NCBI RefSeq assembly: GCF_025264685.1
Contig: NZ_CP073721.1
Span: forward strand, 2,657,001 to 2,721,000
Length of the DNA stretch: 64,000 nt
Origin: Dactylosporangium roseum
GTDB lineage: Bacteria > Actinomycetota > Actinomycetes > Mycobacteriales > Micromonosporaceae
Direction of reading: 5' to 3'
Shown: positions 17,475 through 24,892 of the stretch, piece after piece
Numbering within the stretch: position 1 is the first letter of the stretch
Layout of the letters: every line of letters starts with the position of its first letter
Notes under the pieces: model-generated
The model's input: the letters and a program-made list of their open reading frames with translations, nothing else
Told to the model about the DNA's origin: nothing
Database searches by the model: none
Translations under genes and position numbers: made by a program

Positions 17475-18491
17475 GTGCGTTTCGCTCCGAGTGACGAGCA
17501 GCGTGAGCTCGAGGCGGTCGTCCGTGAGGTGCTCACCGACCGGTGCCCGCCGGCGACGGTACGCGCCGGAGCCGGGTCGGCGCGGGTGACCTCGCTCGCC
17601 GAGGGCCTGGCCGGCCTCGGTGTGGCGGGGCTGCTCGTGTCCGAGGACGACGGCGGGCTGGGCCTGGACGAGAACCATCTCGTGTCGGTCTTCGAGCAGA
17701 TCGGGTATGCCGCTGCCCCGCTGCCGCTGGTGGCGACCCTGGCCGTCGCTCCGGCCGTGCTCGTCGCGGGCGCCCCGGACCTGCTGGCGAGGCTTGTCGA
17801 GGGGGCTGTCGAGGTCGGTGCCGACCCTGCGGTGACCGGGCGGGTCGCGTTCGGTTCCGGTGTCGACCTCGTGCTGAGCGGCGGCTTCGGCGGTACCGGG
17901 CGCATCGAAATTCTTGACGTGTCCGAGGCGACGGCCTCGGCGGTGCCGTCGGTGGACTTCGAGCTGGACCTGACCGAGCACGCGGACGCGCGGCTCGTGG
18001 CGACCGTGGACGACCCGGAGGTTGTGCGGCTGGCATGGGAGCGGGGAGTGCTGGCGACCTCGGCGGAGCTCATCGGGCTGTCGCGACGGATGCTCGAGCT
18101 TTCGGTCGAGTACGTGCGCACCAGAGAGCAATTCGGGGTGCCGATCGGCAGTTTCCAAGCGGTCAAGCACCAGCTTGCTACGGCGCTGCTGCAGATGGAG
18201 TTCGCCGCGCCGGTGGTGGCGAGGGCGGGGTACGAGCTGGCCGCGGGCGTCCCGGGCCGGCAGCGCTCACTGGCGACGGCCAAGGCGTTGGCCTCTGACG
18301 CGGCGCACGTCGTGGGTCGGGCCGCTTTGCAGTGTCACGGCGCGATCGGGTACACGACCGAGTACGACCTGCACCTGTTCCTCAAGCGGTCGTGGGCTCT
18401 GGAGTCGTCGTGGGGTAGCTCCGGCTGGCATCGGGCGGCTCTGCTGGAGGACCTCGGTGTCGGGCTGACCGGCGTGCGCCCCGCGTCCTGA
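17475..18491 (+). CDS. Acyl-CoA dehydrogenase small subunit, FadE32/FadE33-like
   Basis: 338 residues from GTG 17475; AGGAGGTGACC overlapping the previous stop is its ribosome site. N-terminal helix domain MRFAPSDEQRELEAVVREVL, GLLVSEDDGGLGLDENHLVSVFEQIGYAAAPLPLV, and C-terminal TREQFGVPIGSFQAVKHQLA and QCHGAIGYTTEYDLHLFLKR. The shortened central beta domain is typical of the FadE32/33 beta subunits that complex with FadE31. It is a paralogue of the truncated gene at 1-381. The assignment to FadE32 versus FadE33 cannot be made by eye. Confidence 0.88.
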   Translation: MRFAPSDEQRELEAVVREVLTDRCPPATVRAGAGSARVTSLAEGLAGLGVAGLLVSEDDGGLGLDENHLVSVFEQIGYAAAPLPLVATLAVAPAVLVAGAPDLLARLVEGAVEVGADPAVTGRVAFGSGVDLVLSGGFGGTGRIEILDVSEATASAVPSVDFELDLTEHADARLVATVDDPEVVRLAWERGVLATSAELIGLSRRMLELSVEYVRTREQFGVPIGSFQAVKHQLATALLQMEFAAPVVARAGYELAAGVPGRQRSLATAKALASDAAHVVGRAALQCHGAIGYTTEYDLHLFLKRSWALESSWGSSGWHRAALLEDLGVGLTGVRPAS

Positions 18492-18582
18492 CCGTTTGCC
18501 CCGCGGGCGCCCGGCGGTGTCTCACCGGTGGCCGACGACCCTCACGACACACACCCGACCCCGGGGTGGGATGGAGATCGAG

Positions 18583-19464
18583 ATGAGTGAGACCTACGGC
18601 GCGGCCGCGCACGACGAGGCCGTGGAGGTCGTCCGGTACGAGACGCGGGGGCCGGTGGCCGTCGTGACGATGAACCGGCCGGAGTACCGCAACGCGCAGA
18701 ACTCGGCGATGACCTATGCCCTGGACGACGCGTTCTACCGCGCGGCGGCCGCTGACGAGGTGAAGGTCATCGTCCTGGCGGGTGCGGGGCCGCACTTCTC
18801 GGCCGGTCATGACATCGGTACGCCGGGTCGTGACATCGACTCGTCGTTTGACCGGCGTGCCGGTCTGTGGTGGGACCATGTCGGAAAGGCCGGGGCGGAC
18901 AGTCGGTTCGCCCGCGAGTCCGAGGTGTATCTCGGGATGTGTCGCCGCTGGCGGGAGTTGCCCAAGCCGGTGATCGCCATGGTGCAGGGGGCGTGTGTCG
19001 CCGGTGGTCTCATGCTTGCCTGGTCGTGTGATCTGATCGTTGCGGCGGATGACGCGTTCTTCGCCGATCCGGTCGTGCGGATGGGGATTCCCGGGGTCGA
19101 GTATTTCGCTCATCCGTGGGTGCTGGGTCCGCGGTTCGCCAAGGAGTTCCTCTTCACCGGCGACCGGATGCCGGCGGCGCGTGCGGCCGAGCTCGGTATG
19201 GTCAACCGGGTTGTCGGCAGAGAGGACCTCGAGGCGGAGGTCATGGGGCTCGCCGTGCGGATCGCGCGGATGCCGCGGCTGGGCCTTGCGCTGACCAAGC
19301 GGGCGGTCAACCAGGCCGAGGATCTCATGGGTCTGCGGGATGGGATGGATTCGGTGTTCGGGCTGCATCACGTGGCTCATGCGCACAACGCCGAGGTGGG
19401 CGATGATTCCCTCGGTGGCCAGGACGCCCGGAGCATGCGTGACGCCGCGAAAAGGGAAGGGTGA
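18583..19464 (+). CDS. Enoyl-CoA hydratase family protein
   Basis: 293 residues. ATG 18583 follows GGAG at 18573-18576; an in-frame ATG 12 bp upstream is less well placed. A crotonase-fold protein with TMNRPEYRNAQNSAM, GAGPHFSAGHDIG, GACVAGGLMLAWSCDLIVA and ADPVVRMGIPGVEYFAHPW. An insertion of about 30 residues after the first oxyanion-hole segment (SFDRRAGLWWDHVGKAG...) distinguishes it from the other two crotonases of the cluster. It is the last gene of the rightward operon, 91 bp after the fadE gene, and is followed after 13 bp by the dispersed palindromic repeat. Substrate unknown. Confidence 0.87.
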   Translation: MSETYGAAAHDEAVEVVRYETRGPVAVVTMNRPEYRNAQNSAMTYALDDAFYRAAAADEVKVIVLAGAGPHFSAGHDIGTPGRDIDSSFDRRAGLWWDHVGKAGADSRFARESEVYLGMCRRWRELPKPVIAMVQGACVAGGLMLAWSCDLIVAADDAFFADPVVRMGIPGVEYFAHPWVLGPRFAKEFLFTGDRMPAARAAELGMVNRVVGREDLEAEVMGLAVRIARMPRLGLALTKRAVNQAEDLMGLRDGMDSVFGLHHVAHAHNAEVGDDSLGGQDARSMRDAAKREG

Positions 19465-19477
19465 CCCGCCGCCATGC

Positions 19478-19545
19478 CGCTCGATCTCATGATCATGGGA
19501 AAGATGTGGCTGCCCCGATAGCCAGATCTTTCCCATGATCTGTGA
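19478..19545. repeat. Dispersed palindromic repeat, copy 1 (left part; interrupted by IS110)
   Basis: Left arm 19491-19511 and right arm 19520-19540 pair at 20 of 21 positions around an 8-base loop. The flank from about 19478 (GCCGCTCGATCTCAT) is shared with copy 3, and TGTGA (19541-19545) follows the palindrome in all three copies. The repeat then stops abruptly: its continuation, recognisable from copy 3, resumes at 21093 on the far side of an IS110-family element. It begins 13 bp after the stop codon of the crotonase gene, so it may also act as a terminator. Confidence 0.85.
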
Positions 19546-19554
19546 AGGGTTTTG

Positions 19555-20811
19555 TCAAGTGGTGGTGGCGGTGGCGTTCATGATCCGGTAGAGGTGCCGG
19601 GCGAGGTAGCGTTTGAGGCATCGAAGGATTTCGTTGGTGTTGCGGCCTTCGTTGCTGCGTCGGGTGAGGTAGTCCCTGGTCGGGGCGTGGCCGATGCGGC
19701 GGCGGGCGGTGATGATGGTGTGTAGGGCGGCGTTGAGGGTGCGGTCACCGCCGCGGTTGAGGCGGTGGCGTTGGTGGCGGCCGGAGCTGGCGGGGACGGG
19801 CGCGGCGCCGGCGAGCGCTGCGAACGCCGCTTCGGTGGGTACCCGGCCGTGGTGTGACCAGGCGGTGAGCAGGGTCGCGGCGCTGACCGGTCCGACGCCG
19901 GGCAGGTCCAGCAGGGCCGGGCAGATGTCGGTGACCAGGTCCCGCAGTTGGCGCAGGTTCGCGGCGACGAGCCTGTTGAGGTTGGTGACCATGACCGCGA
20001 GATGGCTGAGGTGTTCACGGCGGACCGCGGCCTCGATGCCCGCACCCGAGCCGACACCCGAGCCGACACCGGTGCTCGTGGCGGTGCTCGTGGCGGTGCT
20101 CGTGGCGGTGCTCGTGGCGGTGGTGCGCAGGATACGGATCTGGACGGCGGTGGCACATCCACGCAACTGCTCGCGGAGCTCGTCGTCGGCGGTCAGGATC
20201 ATCGACTTGATCACGTTGATGGTGGCGGTGCGGGTGTCGGTGTAGTGCCGGCGGGTGACCAGCAGCAGGCGCAACGCCTCCCGGCCGCCGTCGGCGCGGG
20301 GCACCGCCGGCCGTGTCCCACCAGCCGCCCGCCCCCGCGGGGCTGGTTGGGCTGGTTGGGCTGGTTGGGCTGGTTGGGCTGGTTGGGCTGGTTGGGCCAG
20401 TTGGGCCAGGTGGGCCAGTTGGGCCAGGTGGGCGCGGGCGGCGTGGACCGCGTCGAGGGGATCGGACTTGCCGCCTCGCCGACGCCGGCTGCTCACCGGT
20501 TTCGGCGCCTCGTACACCCGCTGCCCCGCCGAACGCAGTTGCCGGACCAGGCCCAGCCCGTGGGTGCGGGTGCCCTCCACCGACCAGTGCAGCACCTGCC
20601 CGGCCGGGACCAGCCCAGCCACCCAGCCCAGCAACCGGTCCCGGCCGGCAGGGCCGGCAGGGTCGGTACCCACCTGGATCTCGGCGTGGACCCCGCCGAG
20701 ATGGTCCAGCAGCGCCACCGCATGCGTGTCGGTGTGGGTATCCACACCGACCACCCACTGCGGGACACCCGGACCAGTCGATGCAGTCGATGCATCTGTC
20801 ACGATGGACAT
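19555..20811 (-). CDS. IS110-family transposase (DEDD recombinase)
   Basis: 418 residues from ATG 20811. The N-terminal RuvC-like domain has the DEDD acids: GVDTHTDTHAVALLD, WSVEGTRTHG and KSDPLDAVHAARAH. The C-terminal Transposase_20 domain has LPGVGPVSAATLLTAWS, FAALAGAAPVPASSGRHQRHR with the candidate catalytic Ser, and GGDRTLNAALHTII. Two low-complexity tracts are unusual: a run of Ala-Gln-Pro triplets (DNA repeat about 20340-20440) in the N-terminal half and Thr-Ser-Thr-Ala repeats (about 20065-20120) in the central coiled-coil region. The frame is intact, so the protein may still be active. Confidence 0.9.
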   Translation of the reverse strand: MSIVTDASTASTGPGVPQWVVGVDTHTDTHAVALLDHLGGVHAEIQVGTDPAGPAGRDRLLGWVAGLVPAGQVLHWSVEGTRTHGLGLVRQLRSAGQRVYEAPKPVSSRRRRGGKSDPLDAVHAARAHLAQLAHLAQLAQPAQPAQPAQPAQPAQPAPRGRAAGGTRPAVPRADGGREALRLLLVTRRHYTDTRTATINVIKSMILTADDELREQLRGCATAVQIRILRTTATSTATSTATSTATSTGVGSGVGSGAGIEAAVRREHLSHLAVMVTNLNRLVAANLRQLRDLVTDICPALLDLPGVGPVSAATLLTAWSHHGRVPTEAAFAALAGAAPVPASSGRHQRHRLNRGGDRTLNAALHTIITARRRIGHAPTRDYLTRRSNEGRNTNEILRCLKRYLARHLYRIMNATATTT

Positions 20812-21092
20812 GACGGTGCTTCCCTTCTTCTGGCGGTTGCCGTCGACACGGCGTCGGCCCGGGAACACACCCTGCGGCATATCTGTGATGAGTCACGTGG
20901 GCAAACACGGACAGGCTTCTGATCAGGCCAGCAGCGTGCACGGGTCGACGCCGGCCGTGTCGGTGGACAGGTCATGAACAAGGCACACCAACCGGCAGCC
21001 AGATCATGGGTGGGTCACACCTACACGACCGGCATTGAACCTAACGGATCACGAACCCCGGGCCCGATCACCACCCCTATAGAAGCGTCATG
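20812..21092 (-). ncRNA. Candidate IS110 bridge RNA region
   Basis: 281-bp non-coding end upstream of the transposase. In IS110-group elements this region is transcribed, across the circular junction, as a bridge RNA with target- and donor-binding loops. Here 21000-21010 (CAGATCATGGG) is the exact reverse complement of 19532-19542 in the target repeat, immediately left of the presumed core, and ATCTGTGA at 20881-20888 repeats 19538-19545. GTCATG at 20971-20976 also occurs at the element end (21087-21092). These fit guide segments. RNA boundaries and folding were not determined. Confidence 0.5.
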
Positions 21093-21149
21093 GAGTCGCC
21101 CGGCCCGGAACCCGCCGCCCGGGTCCGGCGGCGGTGTTTCCGGCGCCGC
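21093..21149. repeat. Dispersed palindromic repeat, copy 1 (right part)
   Basis: 21093 onward (GAGTCGCCCGGCCCGGAACC and following bases up to about 21133) aligns with 62888-62928 of copy 3, with about 34 of 39 positions equal. It is therefore the displaced continuation of the repeat that ends at 19545, separated by the IS110 element. It runs into the 3' end of the kstR2-like gene. Confidence 0.75.
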
Positions 21150-21791
21150 TCACGCTCGGTCGGGCGGCCCAGCGGTCTCGGCGGTGAGGCCGTCCAGGAA
21201 CAGCGAGGTAGCGTCCCCGGCCAGCTTGGCGATCGGGTAGGCCCGGCTCGGCTTGAACCAGCGCACCGAGAGCCAAATGGCCTCGCGCATCAGCCGGTAG
21301 ACGATTTTCGAGTCCAGGTCGCCGCGGAAGACACCTTCGGCGACGCCGGCGTCGATCACCGTGAGCCAGGCGTCCTGCACCTGACGGCCGGCGTTGCGCA
21401 GGTACGAGAAGCGCTCGATGCCCAGCAGGTAGTTGAGATCGTTCTGGTAGATCTCGGCGGCGTGCGGGTGGGCCTCGACCACCTCCAGCGACGCCATGAC
21501 CAGGTCGTGCAGCCGGACGCGGGCGTCCGTCTTCTGTGCCAGCACCTTGGTGTATCGATCATTGAGGTCACGCAGGAACGACGAGAGGATCTCGTCGACC
21601 ATGGCCTCCTTGGAGTCGAAGTGGTGGTAAAGGCTGCCGGAGAGGATGCCGACGTCGTCGGCGATCTGGCGGACGGTGGTCGCCGCCACTCCTTTGCGGG
21701 CGAACAGGGCTGCGGCGCTGTCGAGAATCGTCTCTCGCCGGTCTCCAGGCTCTCGCGCCAAGGGATCCTCGCAAACGGTCGAACGGGACAA
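21150..21791 (-). CDS. TetR-family regulator, KstR2-like (paralogue 1)
   Basis: 213 residues; the start is TTG 21791 by alignment with paralogue 2, with no clear ribosome site. The DNA-binding domain ATTVRQIADDVGILSGSLYHHFDSKEAMVDEIL is nearly the same as that of mycobacterial KstR2, and the ligand domain shares MASLEVVEAHPHAAEIYQND, FSYLRNAGRQVQDAW, GVFRGDLDSKIVYRLMREAIWLSVRWFKPS. KstR2 represses HIP-catabolic genes and releases DNA on binding HIP-CoA. No fully matching operator lies upstream; a weak palindrome TACCAACTGCCTGGTGTA is at 21880. It sits directly beside the IS110 element. Confidence 0.88.
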   Translation of the reverse strand: MSRSTVCEDPLAREPGDRRETILDSAAALFARKGVAATTVRQIADDVGILSGSLYHHFDSKEAMVDEILSSFLRDLNDRYTKVLAQKTDARVRLHDLVMASLEVVEAHPHAAEIYQNDLNYLLGIERFSYLRNAGRQVQDAWLTVIDAGVAEGVFRGDLDSKIVYRLMREAIWLSVRWFKPSRAYPIAKLAGDATSLFLDGLTAETAGPPDRA

Positions 21792-21990
21792 TGTTGTGTT
21801 CGGGCCCGGCGTCTGCGGCGATTCCCGCCAGCGGCGTCGATGCCGTCGGTGCCGCTGCCCGTGAGGGCCGGCCCAACGCTACCAACTGCCTGGTGTATTG
21901 GTGTGACCGCAGGTTCCGGTGGTGAGCACGTCCGAGCCGGCACGGGTGGGCGTCGGTACCGTCGCCTGACCCGGATGCTCGCGGGGCGGC

Positions 21991-22602
21991 TCAGTCGCGA
22001 ACGGCAAGACCGTCGAGGAACAGCGCGGTGCAGTCCTGGGCCAGCTTGGTGATCGGGTATGCCTTGCTCGGCTTGAACCAGCGCACCGACAACCACAGGG
22101 AGTTACGCATGAGCCGGTAGAGGATCTTCGGGTCGACGTCGGCGCGGAACACGCCCTCGGCGATACCTGCCTCGATCACCCGGAGCCAGGCGTCCTGGAC
22201 CGCCCGGCCGGCATTCCGGAGGTAGCTGAACCGCTCGAACTGCAACAGGTAGTTGACGTCGTTCTGGTAGATCTCGGTGGCGTGCGGGTGCTCCTCGACC
22301 ACTTCCAGCGACGCCATGATCATGTCGTGCAGCCGCTCGCGGGCATCGCCCTTCCGCGCCAGCACGGTCTTGTACCGAGTTTGGAGGTCCGTCAGGTACG
22401 ACGAGATGATCTCGTTGACCATCGTCTCCTTGGAGTCGAAGTGGTGGTAGAGGCTGCCGGAGAGGAGGCCGGCCTCATCGGCGATCTGACGGACGGTGGT
22501 GGCCGCCACGCCCTTGCTGGCGAACAGGGCTGCGGCGCTGCCGAGAATCACCTCGCGTCGGTCTTTCAGCACTCGCGTCAACGGGTCCTCGCAGTTCGGC
22601 AT
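21991..22602 (-). CDS. kstR2: TetR-family regulator, KstR2-like (paralogue 2)
   Basis: 203 residues from ATG 22602. The HTH segment ATTVRQIADEAGLLSGSLYHHFDSKETMVNEII and the ligand-domain segments IYQNDVNYLLQFERFSYLRNAG and LWLSVRWFKPSKAYPITKLAQD match paralogue 1 and mycobacterial KstR2. A consensus operator (22711-22724) lies about 110 bp upstream, so it is probably autoregulated, as kstR2 is elsewhere. It is the better candidate for the regulator of the cluster. Both copies read the same way with 199 bp between them, consistent with tandem duplication followed by divergence. Confidence 0.9.
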   Translation of the reverse strand: MPNCEDPLTRVLKDRREVILGSAAALFASKGVAATTVRQIADEAGLLSGSLYHHFDSKETMVNEIISSYLTDLQTRYKTVLARKGDARERLHDMIMASLEVVEEHPHATEIYQNDVNYLLQFERFSYLRNAGRAVQDAWLRVIEAGIAEGVFRADVDPKILYRLMRNSLWLSVRWFKPSKAYPITKLAQDCTALFLDGLAVRD

Positions 22603-22710
22603 CGGTTCGGTGGGCCAGGATCGCAGCCTCGTCCGGCGATTGCCACCGATGTGTCGGGGAGGCGGCACGTGCTGCCGGCGCACCGACGGTACGACCGGCA
22701 CGGTATTTCT

Positions 22711-22724
22711 ACCAAGCGCTTGTT
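22711..22724. promoter_or_regulatory. KstR2-type operator (autoregulatory)
   Basis: ACCAAGCGCTTGTT fits AnCAAGnnCTTGnT fully. It lies 109 bp upstream of the ATG of paralogue 2 on the minus strand and 110 bp from the end of the MFS gene. Confidence 0.8.
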
Positions 22725-22834
22725 ACGTCGGTGTGTCCACGTTTTAACCCGTTTCGCGACGGGCCATTGATCGGTGATCTTCGCACGGTTGAGATCCCGT
22801 GTCGACATGGTTCCATGAAGTCGCCCACGCTGCG

Positions 22835-24067
22835 TCATCGGGCCTGCCGGGCGCGTCGATCGCCGGCCGGGTGGCTCGCGGATCGGCGGGTGCGCAGCGC
22901 GATGCCGAGACCGGCAAGCACGGCCAGGCACCCGGCGCAGGCGAACGCCCAGCCGACGTCGAGCATTCGGACCAGCCCGCCGAGGCCCAGGCCGCCGAGC
23001 GGGAGCAGGCCACCCCAGCAGACGAAGTACAGGCTCAGGACCCGCCCGCGCTGAGCGTCGTCGACGACGTGCTGCAAGATGGAGTTGATCGACGTCATGA
23101 TCGAGAAGCTGAGCGCGCCTCCGAGGACCATGAGGACGACGATCAGCGGAAACGATCGCGTCACGCCGATCAGCCCGACGATCACGCCGAGTGCCGCCAG
23201 TTGACTCGCCGCCGAGGCCACGCCGAGCCTGCGGCCGCGCCAGGCGACGGACAGCACGCCGAGGAGTGAACCGATGCCGCCCAGGGTCACCAGGATCAGA
23301 AACGCGGTATCGCTGTCGGCGGAGACCCGTGCCCCGATCAGCGGGAGCTGTGCCACGTAGGACGAGCCGAACAGGGATGTCGCCGAGACGACGGCGAGTG
23401 CCGGGAGCATCGGCCGCCGCTGCCGCACGTGGCTGATGCCGGCCGTGAGCCGTTGCCGGACCGTCTCGACCGGCACCGACGCGGCCGGGCCAACGGACGC
23501 GGCGAGCCGTCCGGCCAGGGCCGCGGCGCCGATGGACAGCGCCGCGTAGGCACCGAAGGCGCTGACCGGTCCACCGACCATGAGCACTGGGCCGACCAGC
23601 GCCGGTCCGGTGATGCGGGCCAGGTTGACGCCCGCGGACTGCAGCGGTACCGCGCTGACCATGTCCTCCGCCGGGACGACCTTGGCGATGAGGGCATGGC
23701 TGGCCGGGGACAGGACGGTGGCGACGCATCCGGCCAGGAAGCTCAGCACCATCAACGCCGGGACGGTCATGGCGGCCAGTGCGGCCAGCAGGGTGGCGGT
23801 GACCGCCAGGAGCGACGCCGCGACCTGGACGAGGATGATCAGCGTGCGTCTGTCCCGGCTGTCGGCGACCATTCCGGCCGGCAGGGAGAACAGCAGGAAC
23901 GGGGCCAGGCCGCAGAAGTAAAGCACGCCCAGGGCGAGAGGGTCGTTGCCGGTACGATTGGCCACCTCCCACTGGAACACGATCGACGAGAACCAGTACC
24001 CGAGCTGGCCCAGGATGACCAGCGCCCACAGTGTCCGAAATGGAGGGTGTCGCAGCGCTCGGAACAT
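22835..24067 (-). CDS. MFS transporter (MFS_3/EntS type)
   Basis: 410 residues from ATG 24067; AGGAGG lies 12 bp upstream. Hydrophobic throughout, with about 12 predicted membrane segments and the MFS loop motif GMVADSRDRRT after helix 2 (about residues 66-76). MFS_3-type proteins are mostly drug or siderophore exporters. A consensus KstR2-type operator lies 123 bp upstream of the start, which links it to the steroid-ring regulon: it could import or export HIP or a related acid, or relieve build-up of CoA-derived intermediates. Substrate and direction are inference. Confidence 0.88.
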   Translation of the reverse strand: MFRALRHPPFRTLWALVILGQLGYWFSSIVFQWEVANRTGNDPLALGVLYFCGLAPFLLFSLPAGMVADSRDRRTLIILVQVAASLLAVTATLLAALAAMTVPALMVLSFLAGCVATVLSPASHALIAKVVPAEDMVSAVPLQSAGVNLARITGPALVGPVLMVGGPVSAFGAYAALSIGAAALAGRLAASVGPAASVPVETVRQRLTAGISHVRQRRPMLPALAVVSATSLFGSSYVAQLPLIGARVSADSDTAFLILVTLGGIGSLLGVLSVAWRGRRLGVASAASQLAALGVIVGLIGVTRSFPLIVVLMVLGGALSFSIMTSINSILQHVVDDAQRGRVLSLYFVCWGGLLPLGGLGLGGLVRMLDVGWAFACAGCLAVLAGLGIALRTRRSASHPAGDRRARQAR

Positions 24068-24189
24068 TACGCCGTTCGCCCTCCTGGGTGGCCTCACGGG
24101 CCCGCCGCGGACGAAAGGCGGCGCGTGGTCGTGCGGACACGGCCAGGCACGCCGGTTCGGTGCCGGCGGGCAACCAGTCCTGGCAGCGT

Positions 24190-24203
24190 AGCAAGCGCTT
24201 GGT
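24190..24203. promoter_or_regulatory. KstR2-type operator upstream of MFS gene
   Basis: AGCAAGCGCTTGGT, identical to the sites at 1367 and 5584, upstream of the leftward MFS gene. It is the rightmost site found and marks the right edge of the regulon in this window. Confidence 0.8.
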
Positions 24204-24291
24204 TGGCCGAGCCAGAATCGGGGCACGACCAGAGCTGATGCGTTCGTCACTGGCTACGGATCTGCGGACCGGATCCCGCCGGCACCGGTGA

Positions 24292-24663
24292 CCCCGCGAC
24301 GGGCGCGACCCCGCCGGCGGTCCTGGCCGGCGTCGCCGGGGGTGCGGCCGGACCACGTTCGACCGTGACGGGACCGGCACGGTCGCCGTGGTGGTGTTCA
24401 CCGGGACGGTCATCAGCACCGGCCGGGTCGTGCGCGAGTTGGAGGGATGGGGCCTCGTCACGGCCCTGCCCGGCGACCGGACCGTGGTGTGGAAACCCGC
24501 CGGCGACCGTGCGGCCGTGCTCGGCGTCGCCGACCCGCGCAGCGGCCGGATCGCCGTTTTCGGCCGTGCGGCGAGCTGGCAGGGGCGGCCGGAGTGCTCC
24601 CAGGACCGCAGCATGCTCGCGTGCGTGGTCGACGGCGCGCTGTCGGTGTGGAAGCTGCCGTGA
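24292..24663 (+). pseudogene. Fragment of a beta-propeller/PQQ-like repeat protein
   Basis: Open from 24292 (after a TGA) to a TGA at 24661-24663. From about 24355 the translation reads like the last blades of a WD40/PQQ-type propeller: FDRDGTGTVAVVVF, VRELEGWGLVTALPGDRTVVWKP, VLGVADPRSGRIAVFG, MLACVVDGALSVWKLP. There is no start with a ribosome site and no upstream domain, so it looks like the 3' end of a deleted gene. It might instead be a small functional protein from ATG 24388 (91 residues); I consider that less likely. Confidence 0.4.
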
Positions 24664-24684
24664 TCACGGTGTCGTGCCGCCCGG

Positions 24685-24804
24685 TCACCCGCTGCACTCG
24701 TTGCGATCGCCCTGGGTGGCGCGCTTGATCGTGAAGGTCAGCGTCTCGCCGGGGCGGACCACCGCGGCGTTGCCGGCGGCGCACCGGCTCGGCACACCGC
24801 TCAT
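24685..24804 (-). pseudogene. Short remnant of a secreted-type domain
   Basis: A 39-codon frame (ATG 24804, TGA 24685-24687) encodes CAAGNAAVVRPGETLTFTIKR and ends QGDRNECSG. The pattern Cys, PGETLTFTI, Cys resembles the end of an Ig-like secreted domain, but there is no signal peptide or ribosome site. It lies head to head with the propeller fragment, suggesting a region of decayed genes between the steroid cluster and the surface-protein gene. Confidence 0.25.
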
Positions 24805-24842
24805 CGGGGCGCTCGCGGCACAGTCGCCCGAACGCGAGAAAG

Positions 24843-24883
24843 GAGCCGCCGGGCCGGGGGTTGTGCCCTCGGCCCGGCGGCTC
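24843..24883. terminator. Hairpin terminator of the surface-protein gene
   Basis: Arms 24843-24860 and about 24866-24883 (GAGCCGCCGGGCC against GGCCCGGCGGCTC) form a strong GC-rich hairpin 10 bp beyond the stop codon of the leftward LPxTG-type gene. Confidence 0.7.
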
Positions 24884-24892
24884 GTCGGTGCG

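Larger units (their letters stand above)
19544..21094 (-). mobile_element. IS110-family insertion sequence
   Basis: About 1.55-kb element. Ends are deduced by comparing the interrupted repeat copy 1 with intact copies 2 and 3: the target sequence TGTGA|GTTGCCCGG is split so that GA occurs at both junctions (19544-19545 and 21093-21094), consistent with a dinucleotide core and no inverted repeats or larger target duplication, as in IS110. The single transposase gene runs leftward. Only about 10 bp separate its stop from one end, while 281 bp of non-coding DNA lie upstream of its start, the arrangement of the IS110 group, in which that region encodes the bridge RNA. Confidence 0.85.

Noticed and set aside
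19491..19540. Terminal inverted repeat of the IS110 element
   Set aside because: The hairpin is outside the element: intact copies without an IS occur at 43456 and 62823, and IS110 elements lack terminal inverted repeats.
20255..20977. Plus-strand frames with Gly-Trp-Ala-Gly-Trp-Ala or Leu-Val-Gly-Leu-Val repeats
   Set aside because: Antisense readings of the 9-bp repeat inside the IS110 transposase gene; no start signals.
21880..21897. Possible KstR2 site upstream of paralogue 1
   Set aside because: TACCAACTGCCTGGTGTA is palindromic at its ends, but lacks the CAAG/CTTG core; mentioned only as a weak candidate.
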